Positions 1-7,449 of a DNA stretch of 64,000 bases are shown piece after piece. The position numbers and the translations under genes were made by a program. Under the pieces are notes generated by a model, which did no database searches, was not told the DNA's origin, and saw nothing but the letters and a program-made list of their open reading frames with translations. Positions within the stretch are counted from its first letter, which is position 1; every line of letters starts with the position of its first letter. Location: the NCBI GenBank assembly GCA_902792905.1, contig CADBBH010000002.1:124001-188000 (forward strand). The letters are read 5' to 3'. This stretch comes from Oscillospiraceae bacterium (lineage in GTDB: Bacteria; Bacillota; Clostridia; Oscillospirales; Acutalibacteraceae).

Positions 1-1
1 T

Positions 2-589
2 GAAGGAATACTCAGAGTAATAATTTTTGTTGTGTATATGTTCATCACATCAAAGATGAAGGAGATACACCGCGTCTATATGTATCACGGTGCAGAGCAC
101 AAGACCATTTTCTGCTTCGAGCACGGTCATGAGCTTACTCCCGAAAATGTAATGAAAGAGAAGCGTTTCCATCCGCGCTGCGGAACCAGTTTCATTTTTG
201 TAACGATAATCCTCAGCATTCTCATTTCGTCGATTGTGGCGATAGTCTGGAAGGATATAACCAAAATCAGACCCGTATGGATTCTTGTTAAACTTCTGCT
301 TCTGCCGATAATTATGGGCGTAGGTTTTGAATTCATACAGCTTGCGGGCAAATACCCCAATAAATTCACAATGGCGCTCTCGGCTCCCGGTCTCGCCATG
401 CAGAGAATAACAACCGCCGAGCCCGATGAGGCGATATGCGAAGTTGCCATAGCTGCAATGAACGCCGCGCTGACCGGCGAAGTCCCCGTGAAGGAAGAGC
501 CGGCTTCGGATGAAACTGCGCAGAGCGAAGAATCCGGAAAAGAAGAAGCGGAGCCGGAGCAGGCGGAAGTTACCGATGACGCTGAGTGA
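2..589 (+). CDS. DUF1385 membrane protein (YqhQ-like), 5' truncated
   Basis: The reading frame is open from the first bases of the window, so the N-terminus lies outside it; 195 residues are visible. The YqhQ/DUF1385 signature is clear: YHGAEHK followed by HPRCGTSF, with conserved His and Cys residues. Hydrophobic segments lie near visible residues 8-18, 63-80 and 93-115. The last 35 residues are an acidic Glu/Ala-rich tail. The family is a predicted metal-dependent integral membrane protein of unknown function. In Firmicutes it is often found just upstream of prmC, as here, where the stop overlaps the prmC start. Family assignment is firm; function is not known. Confidence 0.88.
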   Translation, partial: EGILRVIIFVVYMFITSKMKEIHRVYMYHGAEHKTIFCFEHGHELTPENVMKEKRFHPRCGTSFIFVTIILSILISSIVAIVWKDITKIRPVWILVKLLLLPIIMGVGFEFIQLAGKYPNKFTMALSAPGLAMQRITTAEPDEAICEVAIAAMNAALTGEVPVKEEPASDETAQSEESGKEEAEPEQAEVTDDAE

Positions 590-1412
590 ACTTCAGCAAA
601 AGGGAACGCAGATTCTCTTTGATTCGGGAACGGAAAACGCCGCCAATGAAGCAAGATGGCTTCTGGAAAACGATTCGGGGCTGACAGGCGCTCAGCTGAT
701 TCTCAGAGCGGATGAAACCGTATCCGCCGCCGTTGAAGAGAAATACTTCTCTCATATATCCGAAAGAGTGTCCGGCAGACCGCTTCAGTATATTCTCGGT
801 TCATGGCAGTTTTACGGCAGGGATTTCCTTGTCGGCGACGGAGTGCTTATTCCGAGACCCGAGACCGAGCAGCTCTGCGACATCGCTCTGGATTTTATAA
901 AAGACATTCCTTCGCCGAAAGTAATCGATCTTTGCGCGGGTTCCGGCTGCATAGGGCTGACAATTGCAAGAGAGAGACCGGACAGCTCGGTGCTCCTGGT
1001 TGAAAAATACAACGATGCGCTTTTCTGGCTCAGAAAGAATAAAGATTATCTAGGCGCTGAAAATGCCGCGATACTTCAGGCGGATATTCTCAGAACCGGC
1101 GAACTTATCCTGCCCCGCGCGGATTTAATAGTGACCAATCCGCCTTATATCCCATCGTCGGAAATACCCGGCCTGCAGAGCGAGGTCCATTATGAGCCCT
1201 CAACCGCGCTTGACGGCGGAGAGGACGGACTGGTATTCTACCGCGCAATCAAAGAGATATCTGCAGCTCTCGGCAACTGCCCCGTCATTGCGGAATGCGG
1301 AGAGAATCAGACGCAGGGATTAAAAGAATTATTCGGCAAGGTAAAAATGATAAAAGACTTTGCCTCAATCGAAAGAATAATGGTTTATTCAGGAGAAACA
1401 AATGATACTTGA
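576..1412 (+). CDS. prmC: Release factor glutamine methyltransferase PrmC
   Basis: This enzyme methylates the glutamine of the GGQ motif of peptide-chain release factors using S-adenosylmethionine. The SAM-binding motif VIDLCAGSGCIGL is followed by the diagnostic catalytic NPPY at residues 188-191 (TNPPYIPS). The product of 278 residues matches the usual family length. I chose the ATG at 576 because it gives the expected N-terminus MTLSELQQ; a longer in-frame start at 510 would add 22 basic residues read inside the preceding gene. The start overlaps the preceding stop by 14 nt, which suggests translational coupling. Confidence 0.93.
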   Translation: MTLSELQQKGTQILFDSGTENAANEARWLLENDSGLTGAQLILRADETVSAAVEEKYFSHISERVSGRPLQYILGSWQFYGRDFLVGDGVLIPRPETEQLCDIALDFIKDIPSPKVIDLCAGSGCIGLTIARERPDSSVLLVEKYNDALFWLRKNKDYLGAENAAILQADILRTGELILPRADLIVTNPPYIPSSEIPGLQSEVHYEPSTALDGGEDGLVFYRAIKEISAALGNCPVIAECGENQTQGLKELFGKVKMIKDFASIERIMVYSGETNDT

Positions 1413-2088
1413 TTTATTCAGAGACGGTTTTTCAACGCAGACGCTTGTGAATCTGCTTGTCAGGGTATTCACCGTATTCTGCGTTTTGCCCATTCACGAA
1501 TATGCGCATGCCCTGACTGCAACAAAGCTCGGCGATGATACGCCTCGACTTCAGGGCAGACTTTCGCTCAATCCTCTCGCGCATCTCGATATATTCGGCT
1601 CGCTTATGATTCTGCTCTGCGGATTCGGCTACGCGAAGCCTGTCGGTGTGAACCCCCGTAACTTCAAAAACCCGAAGGGCGGTATGGCGCTGACAGCGCT
1701 TGCAGGTCCCGGTTCAAACCTTCTTATGTCGCTGATATTCGCCCTGCTCGCAAACTGCGTGAATATCGCTTATGTGAATAACGGCTTAACGGTCGCTTAT
1801 GTTGCAGTGATATTCTTTATGTATGCGGCGCTTATCAATGTGAGTCTTGCACTGTTTAATCTCATTCCTATTCCTCCGCTTGACGGCTCACGAATTCTCA
1901 ATATCATCCTGCCGGCGAAATACTATTTCCAGATAATGAAATATGAGCGCTATATCGTTATCGGCATTTTTATTCTTATGGTAACCGGTATTTTCTCGAG
2001 ACCTTTCAGCATTCTCTGCAGTCTGGTGATGCGTCTTATATTCACACTTGTCGGATTACCTTTCGGAAATTACGCAGTAACTTTTTAA
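1402..2088 (+). CDS. Site-2 protease family (M50) intramembrane metalloprotease
   Basis: This is a multipass membrane protein of 228 residues with the zinc-binding HEYAH motif at residues 32-36. The second conserved motif is NLIPIPPLDG near residue 153-162, whose Asp supplies the third zinc ligand. This short YwhC/Rip3-like branch, without a PDZ domain, is common in Firmicutes and often lies next to scpA, as here. Substrates are unknown. The ATG at 1402 follows a good AGGAG and overlaps the end of prmC by 11 nt. Confidence 0.9.
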   Translation: MILDLFRDGFSTQTLVNLLVRVFTVFCVLPIHEYAHALTATKLGDDTPRLQGRLSLNPLAHLDIFGSLMILLCGFGYAKPVGVNPRNFKNPKGGMALTALAGPGSNLLMSLIFALLANCVNIAYVNNGLTVAYVAVIFFMYAALINVSLALFNLIPIPPLDGSRILNIILPAKYYFQIMKYERYIVIGIFILMVTGIFSRPFSILCSLVMRLIFTLVGLPFGNYAVTF

Positions 2089-2102
2089 CAGGAGTTTTCA
2101 CT

Positions 2103-2834
2103 TTGGAACAGATTCAGTATAAAATTGAAGTGTTTGAAGGTCCTATGGACCTGCTTCTTCAGTTGATAAGCAAAAAGCAGGTGAGCATAAACGATGTTCC
2201 CATCCTCGAGCTCATAGAGCAGTATCTTGAATATGTCAGCAGGATGCAGGAAGAGGACCTCGACGTTTCGAGCGAATTTCTCGAAATGGCGGCGCGCCTT
2301 ATATATATCAAAACAGTATCGCTTCTGCCTGTCCGTGAGGAGGCGGAGCAGCTGGTGGAGGAGCTTCGCGGCGAGCTTATCGAATACCGCGACTGCAAAC
2401 TTGTTGCAGGCAAGCTCCGCGAATCGACCGACGGCTTTGACTATATGATCCGCGAGCCCGAGAAGATTGAGGTCGATATGACCTATACGAGAATTCACGA
2501 GCCCTATGATATATTCAAGGCATACATAGCCGCTGTCGGAAAAGGCCTCAGACGCCTGCCGCCGCCCGTAGAGGCTTTCAGCGGAATTGTCGCTCACAAG
2601 ATAGTGTCTGTCACATCGAGGGTTCAGGTTATAATTGACAGATTCAAGAGCGGAAAGAAACAGAAGTTTTCCAGCTTCTTTGAAAAATCTGAATCCCGTT
2701 CCGAAATGGTTGCCACCTTTCTCGCTATTCTGTCGATGGTTAAGGCGAAGCGAATCAGAGTGGACGGAGATTTTGAGAATCCCGATATAACCCTGCTGCA
2801 GGGAAGAGGGGAGGAAATAGAAATTGACGAATGA
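2103..2834 (+). CDS. scpA: Segregation and condensation protein A (kleisin)
   Basis: ScpA is the kleisin subunit of the bacterial SMC-ScpAB condensin complex, which loads at origin-proximal sites and helps resolve sister chromosomes. The N-terminal FEGPMDLLLQLI block is the hallmark of the family and contacts the SMC neck. The C-terminal winged-helix region is also present, in a protein of 243 residues. Translation most likely begins at TTG 2103 behind CAGGAG; no in-frame ATG fits. It overlaps scpB by 11 nt, the usual ScpA-ScpB arrangement. Confidence 0.95.
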   Translation: MEQIQYKIEVFEGPMDLLLQLISKKQVSINDVPILELIEQYLEYVSRMQEEDLDVSSEFLEMAARLIYIKTVSLLPVREEAEQLVEELRGELIEYRDCKLVAGKLRESTDGFDYMIREPEKIEVDMTYTRIHEPYDIFKAYIAAVGKGLRRLPPPVEAFSGIVAHKIVSVTSRVQVIIDRFKSGKKQKFSSFFEKSESRSEMVATFLAILSMVKAKRIRVDGDFENPDITLLQGRGEEIEIDE

Positions 2835-3480
2835 TGAAACAAGAGCGGCAATAGAGGCGATACTCTTCGCTTCGGGTGAGCCGCTTGAAATAACAAGAAT
2901 AGCCGAAGCACTCGAGCTCGATGTCGATACCGTAAGAGGTTATATCTTTGAAATCGGCGCTCTGCTCGATTCAAGAAGCAGCGGAATCTGTCTTCTGCGG
3001 CTCGGTGACAAATATCAGCTCTGCTCAAGGACGGAATACGCTCCGCTGATAAGAGCTGTGCTGGATATAAAAAAGAATATACCGCTGTCAAATGCGGCGC
3101 TTGAGGTGCTCGCCGTAGTCGCATACAATCAGCCGGTAACAAAAGCTTATGTTGAGCAGGTCAGAGGCGTTGACTGCTCGGGAGTAGTGAATACTCTCTG
3201 TCAGAAGGGCCTTCTTGAAGAGAGAGGCCGTCTCGATTTACCGGGCAGACCGCTCTTATACGGCACAACCCCGAACTTCCTCAGATGCTTCTGTCTGACA
3301 ACTCTCGCCGATCTGCCCGAGCTTCCGGAAAAGCCCGGCGAAATGAGCCTGGCGGATACCGATGACGAGATAGACAGCACTCAGGGCGAGCAGATACGCA
3401 ACTTCTTCCAGGCGGAGCTTGAAAAGGCAGAGTCGGAAGATGAAAACGAAACTCCGCCGGATGACGGCGCCGAAGAATAA
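2824..3480 (+). CDS. scpB: Segregation and condensation protein B
   Basis: ScpB forms a winged-helix dimer that binds ScpA in the SMC condensin complex. The sequence shows the family opening AIEAILFASGEPL, the NAALEVLAVVAYNQPVTKAYVEQVRG block and LPGRPLLYGTT. The product is 218 residues with an acidic C-terminal tail of about 35 residues. The start is TTG 2824 behind a GGGAGGA stretch; no ATG is available at the right place. It lies directly downstream of, and overlaps, scpA. Confidence 0.95.
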   Translation: MTNDETRAAIEAILFASGEPLEITRIAEALELDVDTVRGYIFEIGALLDSRSSGICLLRLGDKYQLCSRTEYAPLIRAVLDIKKNIPLSNAALEVLAVVAYNQPVTKAYVEQVRGVDCSGVVNTLCQKGLLEERGRLDLPGRPLLYGTTPNFLRCFCLTTLADLPELPEKPGEMSLADTDDEIDSTQGEQIRNFFQAELEKAESEDENETPPDDGAEE

Positions 3481-3495
3481 ACGGGAGGTGAAAAT

Positions 3496-4218
3496 TTGCC
3501 GGCATTGTATATAATTCTCGGCATTATTCTCTTCTTCGTATTGATACTGTCGATTAAAGTCAAGGTGACGGTTCATTCCGAAGACGGCGTTTCCCTCTCG
3601 GTCGGCTGGCTTTTTTTGAAATTCAATATTCTTCCAAAACACGAGAAGGCGGAAAAGAAGCCGAAAAAGAAGAAAGAGAAGAAACCCGAAAAGGACGAAG
3701 AAAAGAAGGACGAGAAAATAAAAGAGCCCAAGGACAATCCGTTCATCACCTTCTATCACAATAACGGTGTTGAAGGCGTGGTTGATCTTGTGAAAAGGCT
3801 TTCAATTTCGCTCGGCGGCTTGTTCAGAAGGATATACAGGTCTTTTACCATTGAAGATCTTGCAATTTCTCTTCTGGTAGCCGGAGGAGACAGCGCCGAT
3901 ACGGCGCTAAAATACGGAAAGACCTGTTCCGTTTTCTTCCCTGCAATCGGCTTTGTGGTCGATACGATGAGGGTTAAGAAATATATGGTCGAGGCTAACC
4001 CCGATTTTGCTTTCGGAAAAAACGAGGCAAAGCTGCATGCGGTGATTTCCTTAATCCCGCGCAGACTGATAAACGCAATAATAATTGTCGCCTTCAGTCT
4101 GATATTCAGAGTAGGAATTAAATTTCTCAAAGGGCTTAAAAAATCGCCCAAGGCAGAAATTAAAGAAAAATCCATAAATCAGGTAAACGAAGCGGCAGCG
4201 TCGGTTACCGAAAACTGA
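3496..4218 (+). CDS. DUF2953 domain protein
   Basis: This is a 240-residue membrane-anchored protein of the DUF2953 family, with function unknown. It has an N-terminal transmembrane helix (residues 3-20), a very Lys/Glu-rich segment (about residues 54-82), a central conserved region starting VVDLVKRLSISLGG, and a second hydrophobic helix near residues 195-210. The start is TTG 3496 behind GGGAGGTG. In spore-forming Firmicutes, DUF2953 genes commonly sit beside gerW (ytfJ), and that gene follows here, so a link to sporulation or germination is plausible but unproven. Confidence 0.82.
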   Translation: MPALYIILGIILFFVLILSIKVKVTVHSEDGVSLSVGWLFLKFNILPKHEKAEKKPKKKKEKKPEKDEEKKDEKIKEPKDNPFITFYHNNGVEGVVDLVKRLSISLGGLFRRIYRSFTIEDLAISLLVAGGDSADTALKYGKTCSVFFPAIGFVVDTMRVKKYMVEANPDFAFGKNEAKLHAVISLIPRRLINAIIIVAFSLIFRVGIKFLKGLKKSPKAEIKEKSINQVNEAAASVTEN

Positions 4219-4235
4219 GAAAGGTGTAAAAAGAA

Positions 4236-4679
4236 ATGAAAGACAAATCAGCAGCAGCAGACATTCTCGGCACTTCAATCGACAGAATCAAGGATCTCGT
4301 AAATGTTAACACCATTATCGGCGATCCCATCCAGATCAGCGAATCCATCAAAATTATCCCCGTTTCAAAGGTCACCTACGGCTTTGCTTCGGGCGGCAGC
4401 GATTTCCCCAACAAGGGCAATAAGGAACTCTTCGGCGGCGGCGGCGGAGCCGGCATCACCATCATCCCCGTTGCTTTCCTCGTAGTCAATAACGGCAGCG
4501 TATCCATCAGATACATCGATTCCGCCGAGGGCTCTGTTGAGAGAGTTATCGGTATGGTTCCCGATATTGTTGACAAGGCGTCCGATGTTATTTCCCGTTT
4601 CAAGAATAAGGATGCGGATACAGCTATCGACGAAGCAATCGCAGAGTATTCCGACAATAAACCCGAGGCAGTCGAATAA
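4236..4679 (+). CDS. gerW: GerW/YtfJ family sporulation-associated protein
   Basis: The 147-residue product matches the GerW (YtfJ) family. It has the conserved VNVNTIIGDPI segment, VSKVTYGFASGGSDF, a glycine-rich GGGGGAGITIIPVAFLV core, and a C-terminal helical tail. In Bacillus the protein is found in forespores and is needed for proper spore germination with some germinants. Its presence suggests, but does not prove, a spore-forming lineage, since homologs also occur in Clostridia not known to sporulate. It follows the DUF2953 gene by 17 nt. Confidence 0.9.
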   Translation: MKDKSAAADILGTSIDRIKDLVNVNTIIGDPIQISESIKIIPVSKVTYGFASGGSDFPNKGNKELFGGGGGAGITIIPVAFLVVNNGSVSIRYIDSAEGSVERVIGMVPDIVDKASDVISRFKNKDADTAIDEAIAEYSDNKPEAVE

Positions 4680-4697
4680 TCAACCGAGGTGAAAACC

Positions 4698-5444
4698 GTG
4701 CCGGACAATAAAATGAGACTGCAGAAATTTCTCTCGGAAGCGGGAGTGGCTTCAAGGCGCAAGAGTGAGGAGCTTATTGCGCAGGGCCTTGTGCGCGTCA
4801 ATAACAGGACGGCAAAGATAGGCGACAGCGTTGATCCCAAAAAGGATACGGTCACAGTCAGCGGTAAAAGAGTGAATAAGGCGAAGAATCTCTATTATAT
4901 TCTGCTCAATAAACCCAGAGGATATGTCACAACCACCGATGATGACCTCGGCCGCAAATGCGTCACCGAGCTTGTTTCGGATATCAAGGCTCGAATCTAT
5001 CCGGTCGGACGGCTTGACCGCGTCTCCGAAGGTGCGCTTCTGCTGACCAATGACGGCAATTTCGCAAATGCCATGATGCATCCCTCTCACCATGTTCCCA
5101 AGACCTACCGCGTGACCGTGCGCTCCGAAATAATGAAGAGCCAGGCGGAGAAACTTGCTTCGGGTATTGAACTCGACGGCAGGATGACTGCTCCCGCAGA
5201 GGTCAATATAATTGACAAGGCGGAGGGAAGAAGCGTTGTTGAGATAGTTCTCTATGAGGGCCGCAACAGGCAGATTCGCCGCATGTGCGAGGCAATAGGG
5301 CTCGAGGTTTCGCGTCTCAAAAGGACCGCAATCGGCAATGTCCGTCTCGGTACTCTGCCGGTCGGCAAATACCGGGAGCTCACCGAGAAAGAGGTCCATT
5401 CCCTTCTTGTGCTTTCCGGCGCAGTCAAGGATAAAACGGAGTGA
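4698..5444 (+). CDS. rluB: RsuA/RluB-family rRNA pseudouridine synthase
   Basis: A 248-residue pseudouridine synthase with an N-terminal S4 RNA-binding domain (MRLQKFLSEAGVASRR) and the catalytic GRLDRVSEGALLLTNDG motif, whose Asp107 is the presumed nucleophile. RluB-type enzymes modify helix 89 of 23S rRNA; assignment to RluB rather than RsuA or RluE rests on gene context with scpAB. The GTG at 4698 is preferred over GTG 4689, because GAGGTG at 4686-4691 is then the ribosome-binding site at proper spacing. Confidence 0.9.
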   Translation: MPDNKMRLQKFLSEAGVASRRKSEELIAQGLVRVNNRTAKIGDSVDPKKDTVTVSGKRVNKAKNLYYILLNKPRGYVTTTDDDLGRKCVTELVSDIKARIYPVGRLDRVSEGALLLTNDGNFANAMMHPSHHVPKTYRVTVRSEIMKSQAEKLASGIELDGRMTAPAEVNIIDKAEGRSVVEIVLYEGRNRQIRRMCEAIGLEVSRLKRTAIGNVRLGTLPVGKYRELTEKEVHSLLVLSGAVKDKTE

Positions 5445-5449
5445 TACCA

Positions 5450-6328
5450 ATGATAAAGAGTATGACCGGCTACGGCAGGCAGCAGGCCGCCGTGGACGGA
5501 ATGAATATTACGGTTGAAATCAAGAGCGTAAACCACCGCTATTTTGAATTCAACTCGCGCCTTCCCCGTAATTACGGTTTTCTGGATGAAAAGCTTAAAA
5601 ACTATTTCACCGGAAAGATTACAAGGGGAAAGACGGAATGCTATGTTTCGATAGAGGCGACCGATGAGCCCGATATCGTCGTTGAGGTGAATACGCCTCT
5701 CGTCAGCAGCTATCTGAAAGCATATAAAGAAATCGAAGAGACCTTCGCTCTCGAAAATGATGTGAAGGTTTCCGATATAGTCAAAGCCCCCGACGCATTG
5801 CTCATCCGTAAGCAGGAGGCAGACGAGGAAAGAATCTGGGCGGCTGTCGAGCAGGTCGCAGGTGAAGCGCTTGCAAAATTCCTCTCAATGCGCGAAAAAG
5901 AGGGCGAAAGGCTCAGAGCGGATGTGAATTCGCGCCTTGATACCATTCTCGAGAGAGTCGCATTTGTCGAGGAGCGTTCACCCGAAACTGTCAAAGAATA
6001 TAATGAGAAACTTCTCGCCCGTCTCAACGAGCTTCTCGGCGACGTGCATATCGATGAGCAGAGGATTCTGACGGAAGCTGCCATATTCGCCGATAAGATA
6101 GCGGTTGCCGAGGAGACGGTAAGGCTTCGCAGCCATATCGACCAGATGCGCGTGTTCCTCGATTCCGATGAGGCAATCGGCAAGAAGATGGATTTCCTCG
6201 TTCAGGAGATGAACAGGGAGGCAAATACCATCGGCTCCAAGGCAAACGATGTTGAAATTGCCCGCACGGTGGTCGATATCAAAGCGGAGATCGAAAAAAT
6301 CCGCGAGCAGATTCAGAATATTGAGTAG
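5450..6328 (+). CDS. YicC family protein (putative endoribonuclease)
   Basis: The product of 292 residues begins MIKSMTGYGR, the invariant start of YicC/YloC proteins. The C-terminal DUF1732 region (KMDFLVQEMNREANTIGSKA) is also intact. E. coli YicC is reported to be a metal-dependent endoribonuclease involved in small-RNA turnover. The ATG at 5450 is chosen over the upstream in-frame GTG 5441, because GGAG lies 8 nt before it. It starts 5 nt after rluB and leads into remA-gmk-rpoZ, the standard Firmicutes order. Confidence 0.93.
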   Translation: MIKSMTGYGRQQAAVDGMNITVEIKSVNHRYFEFNSRLPRNYGFLDEKLKNYFTGKITRGKTECYVSIEATDEPDIVVEVNTPLVSSYLKAYKEIEETFALENDVKVSDIVKAPDALLIRKQEADEERIWAAVEQVAGEALAKFLSMREKEGERLRADVNSRLDTILERVAFVEERSPETVKEYNEKLLARLNELLGDVHIDEQRILTEAAIFADKIAVAEETVRLRSHIDQMRVFLDSDEAIGKKMDFLVQEMNREANTIGSKANDVEIARTVVDIKAEIEKIREQIQNIE

Positions 6329-6337
6329 GGTGGTAAA

Positions 6338-6595
6338 GTGAAACTTATCAATATCGGCTACGGAAATATGGTCAATGCCGACAGAGTAGTTGCGGTTGTC
6401 AGCCCCGAATCCGCACCCGTGAAGCGTATGATTCAGGAAGCTAAAGCGGCGGGCACGATAATCGATGCCACTCACGGCAGAAAGACGATGTCTGTTATCA
6501 TAACCGACAGCGATCATATAATTCTGACCTATTTCCCGAGCGAAAAGGTTGCGGACCGCATTCACGATACCGATACAGGAAACGAGGAGGATTAA
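6338..6595 (+). CDS. remA: RemA-like extracellular matrix regulatory protein (DUF370)
   Basis: An 85-residue member of the DUF370/RemA family, starting [22 protein letters not shown]. In Bacillus subtilis RemA is a DNA-binding activator of biofilm matrix and osmoprotection genes that assembles into oligomeric rings. The RATHGRKT-like segment of the family appears here as [10 protein letters not shown]. The start is GTG 6338 behind a GGGTGG stretch. The gene sits between yicC and gmk, its conserved position in Firmicutes. Confidence 0.92.
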   Translation: MKLINIGYGNMVNADRVVAVVSPESAPVKRMIQEAKAAGTIIDATHGRKTMSVIITDSDHIILTYFPSEKVADRIHDTDTGNEED

Positions 6596-6596
6596 G

Positions 6597-7211
6597 ATGG
6601 CAGATAAACAGGGGATTCTCATAGTCCTTTCGGGTCCGTCCGGCAGCGGCAAGGATACGGTTCTGAGAAAACTAATAGAGAAGAATGATGACATCAAAGT
6701 CTCAATCTCAATGACGACCAGATCTATGCGAGACGGTGAGATTGACGGCGCGGATTACTATTTTGTCACGACCGACTATTTTGAGAAAAAGATTGCGGAC
6801 GGCGAAATGCTCGAATACGCGCAGTATGCCGGCAATTATTACGGAACTCCCAAAGCGCCCGTGGATGAAATGCTCAGGGCGGGAATAAATGTAGTGCTGG
6901 AAATTGAGGTTCAGGGTGCGGAAAAAATCCGCAAGATATATCCCGATGCCGTTTCGGTATTTCTTATGCCTCCGTCAATCCCGGTTCTTGAGGAACGCCT
7001 GCGCCTGAGAGGCACAGAGGATGACGAAGCGCTCTCGCACCGTCTTTTCATAGCGGAGCAGGAGATACGCAGAGCCGGCGAATTCAACTATATCGTCGTC
7101 AACGATTCCATCGAACACGCGGTCAGCGATTTCGAGACGGTCATCAAAGCGGAAAAAATGCGTTTTTCACGCAATAAGAATATAATCAGTGAGGTAATCA
7201 ACAATGTTTAA
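6597..7211 (+). CDS. gmk: Guanylate kinase
   Basis: Guanylate kinase phosphorylates GMP to GDP. The P-loop GPSGSGKDTVLRKL is near the N-terminus, followed by STTRSMRDGEIDGADYYF-like GMP-binding residues (seen as SMTTRSMRDGEIDG) and VVLEIEVQGA. The product of 204 residues is the normal size. ATG 6597 gives MADKQGILIVLSGPSG; a longer frame from 6549 reads into remA and is not needed. It overlaps the start of rpoZ by 8 nt. Confidence 0.95.
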   Translation: MADKQGILIVLSGPSGSGKDTVLRKLIEKNDDIKVSISMTTRSMRDGEIDGADYYFVTTDYFEKKIADGEMLEYAQYAGNYYGTPKAPVDEMLRAGINVVLEIEVQGAEKIRKIYPDAVSVFLMPPSIPVLEERLRLRGTEDDEALSHRLFIAEQEIRRAGEFNYIVVNDSIEHAVSDFETVIKAEKMRFSRNKNIISEVINNV

Positions 7212-7413
7212 TCCCGATTTAAGCGGCGTACTTCAGAATCATCTGAGCCGCTATTCACTTGTAACAGCTACTGCGAAGAGAGCCAGAGAAATTGCCGAGG
7301 AGGCAAATGATGACGGTGAGATTCTTACCGAAAAGCCTGTTTCTCTTGCGCTTGACGAAATTCTCGACGGAGAATACGTTATCGTAGAGCCGGAAGAAAT
7401 CAGAAATCTTTAA
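7204..7413 (+). CDS. rpoZ: DNA-directed RNA polymerase omega subunit
   Basis: A 69-residue omega subunit, which helps fold and stabilise the beta-prime subunit of RNA polymerase. The conserved block SRYSLVTATAKRAREIAEEA is present, and KPVSLALDEILDGE matches the usual KPVSLALEEI signature. Position after gmk is the standard arrangement, and the start overlaps gmk. It is at the short end of the family but looks complete. Confidence 0.93.
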   Translation: MFNPDLSGVLQNHLSRYSLVTATAKRAREIAEEANDDGEILTEKPVSLALDEILDGEYVIVEPEEIRNL

Positions 7414-7449
7414 TAAGCGTCTGTATTGCCGCAGAGCGGGGGTGAGTAA

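Noticed and set aside
4752-5450. 232-codon minus-strand frame opposite rluB
   Set aside because: Shadow of the conserved pseudouridine synthase reading frame with no promoter or start support.
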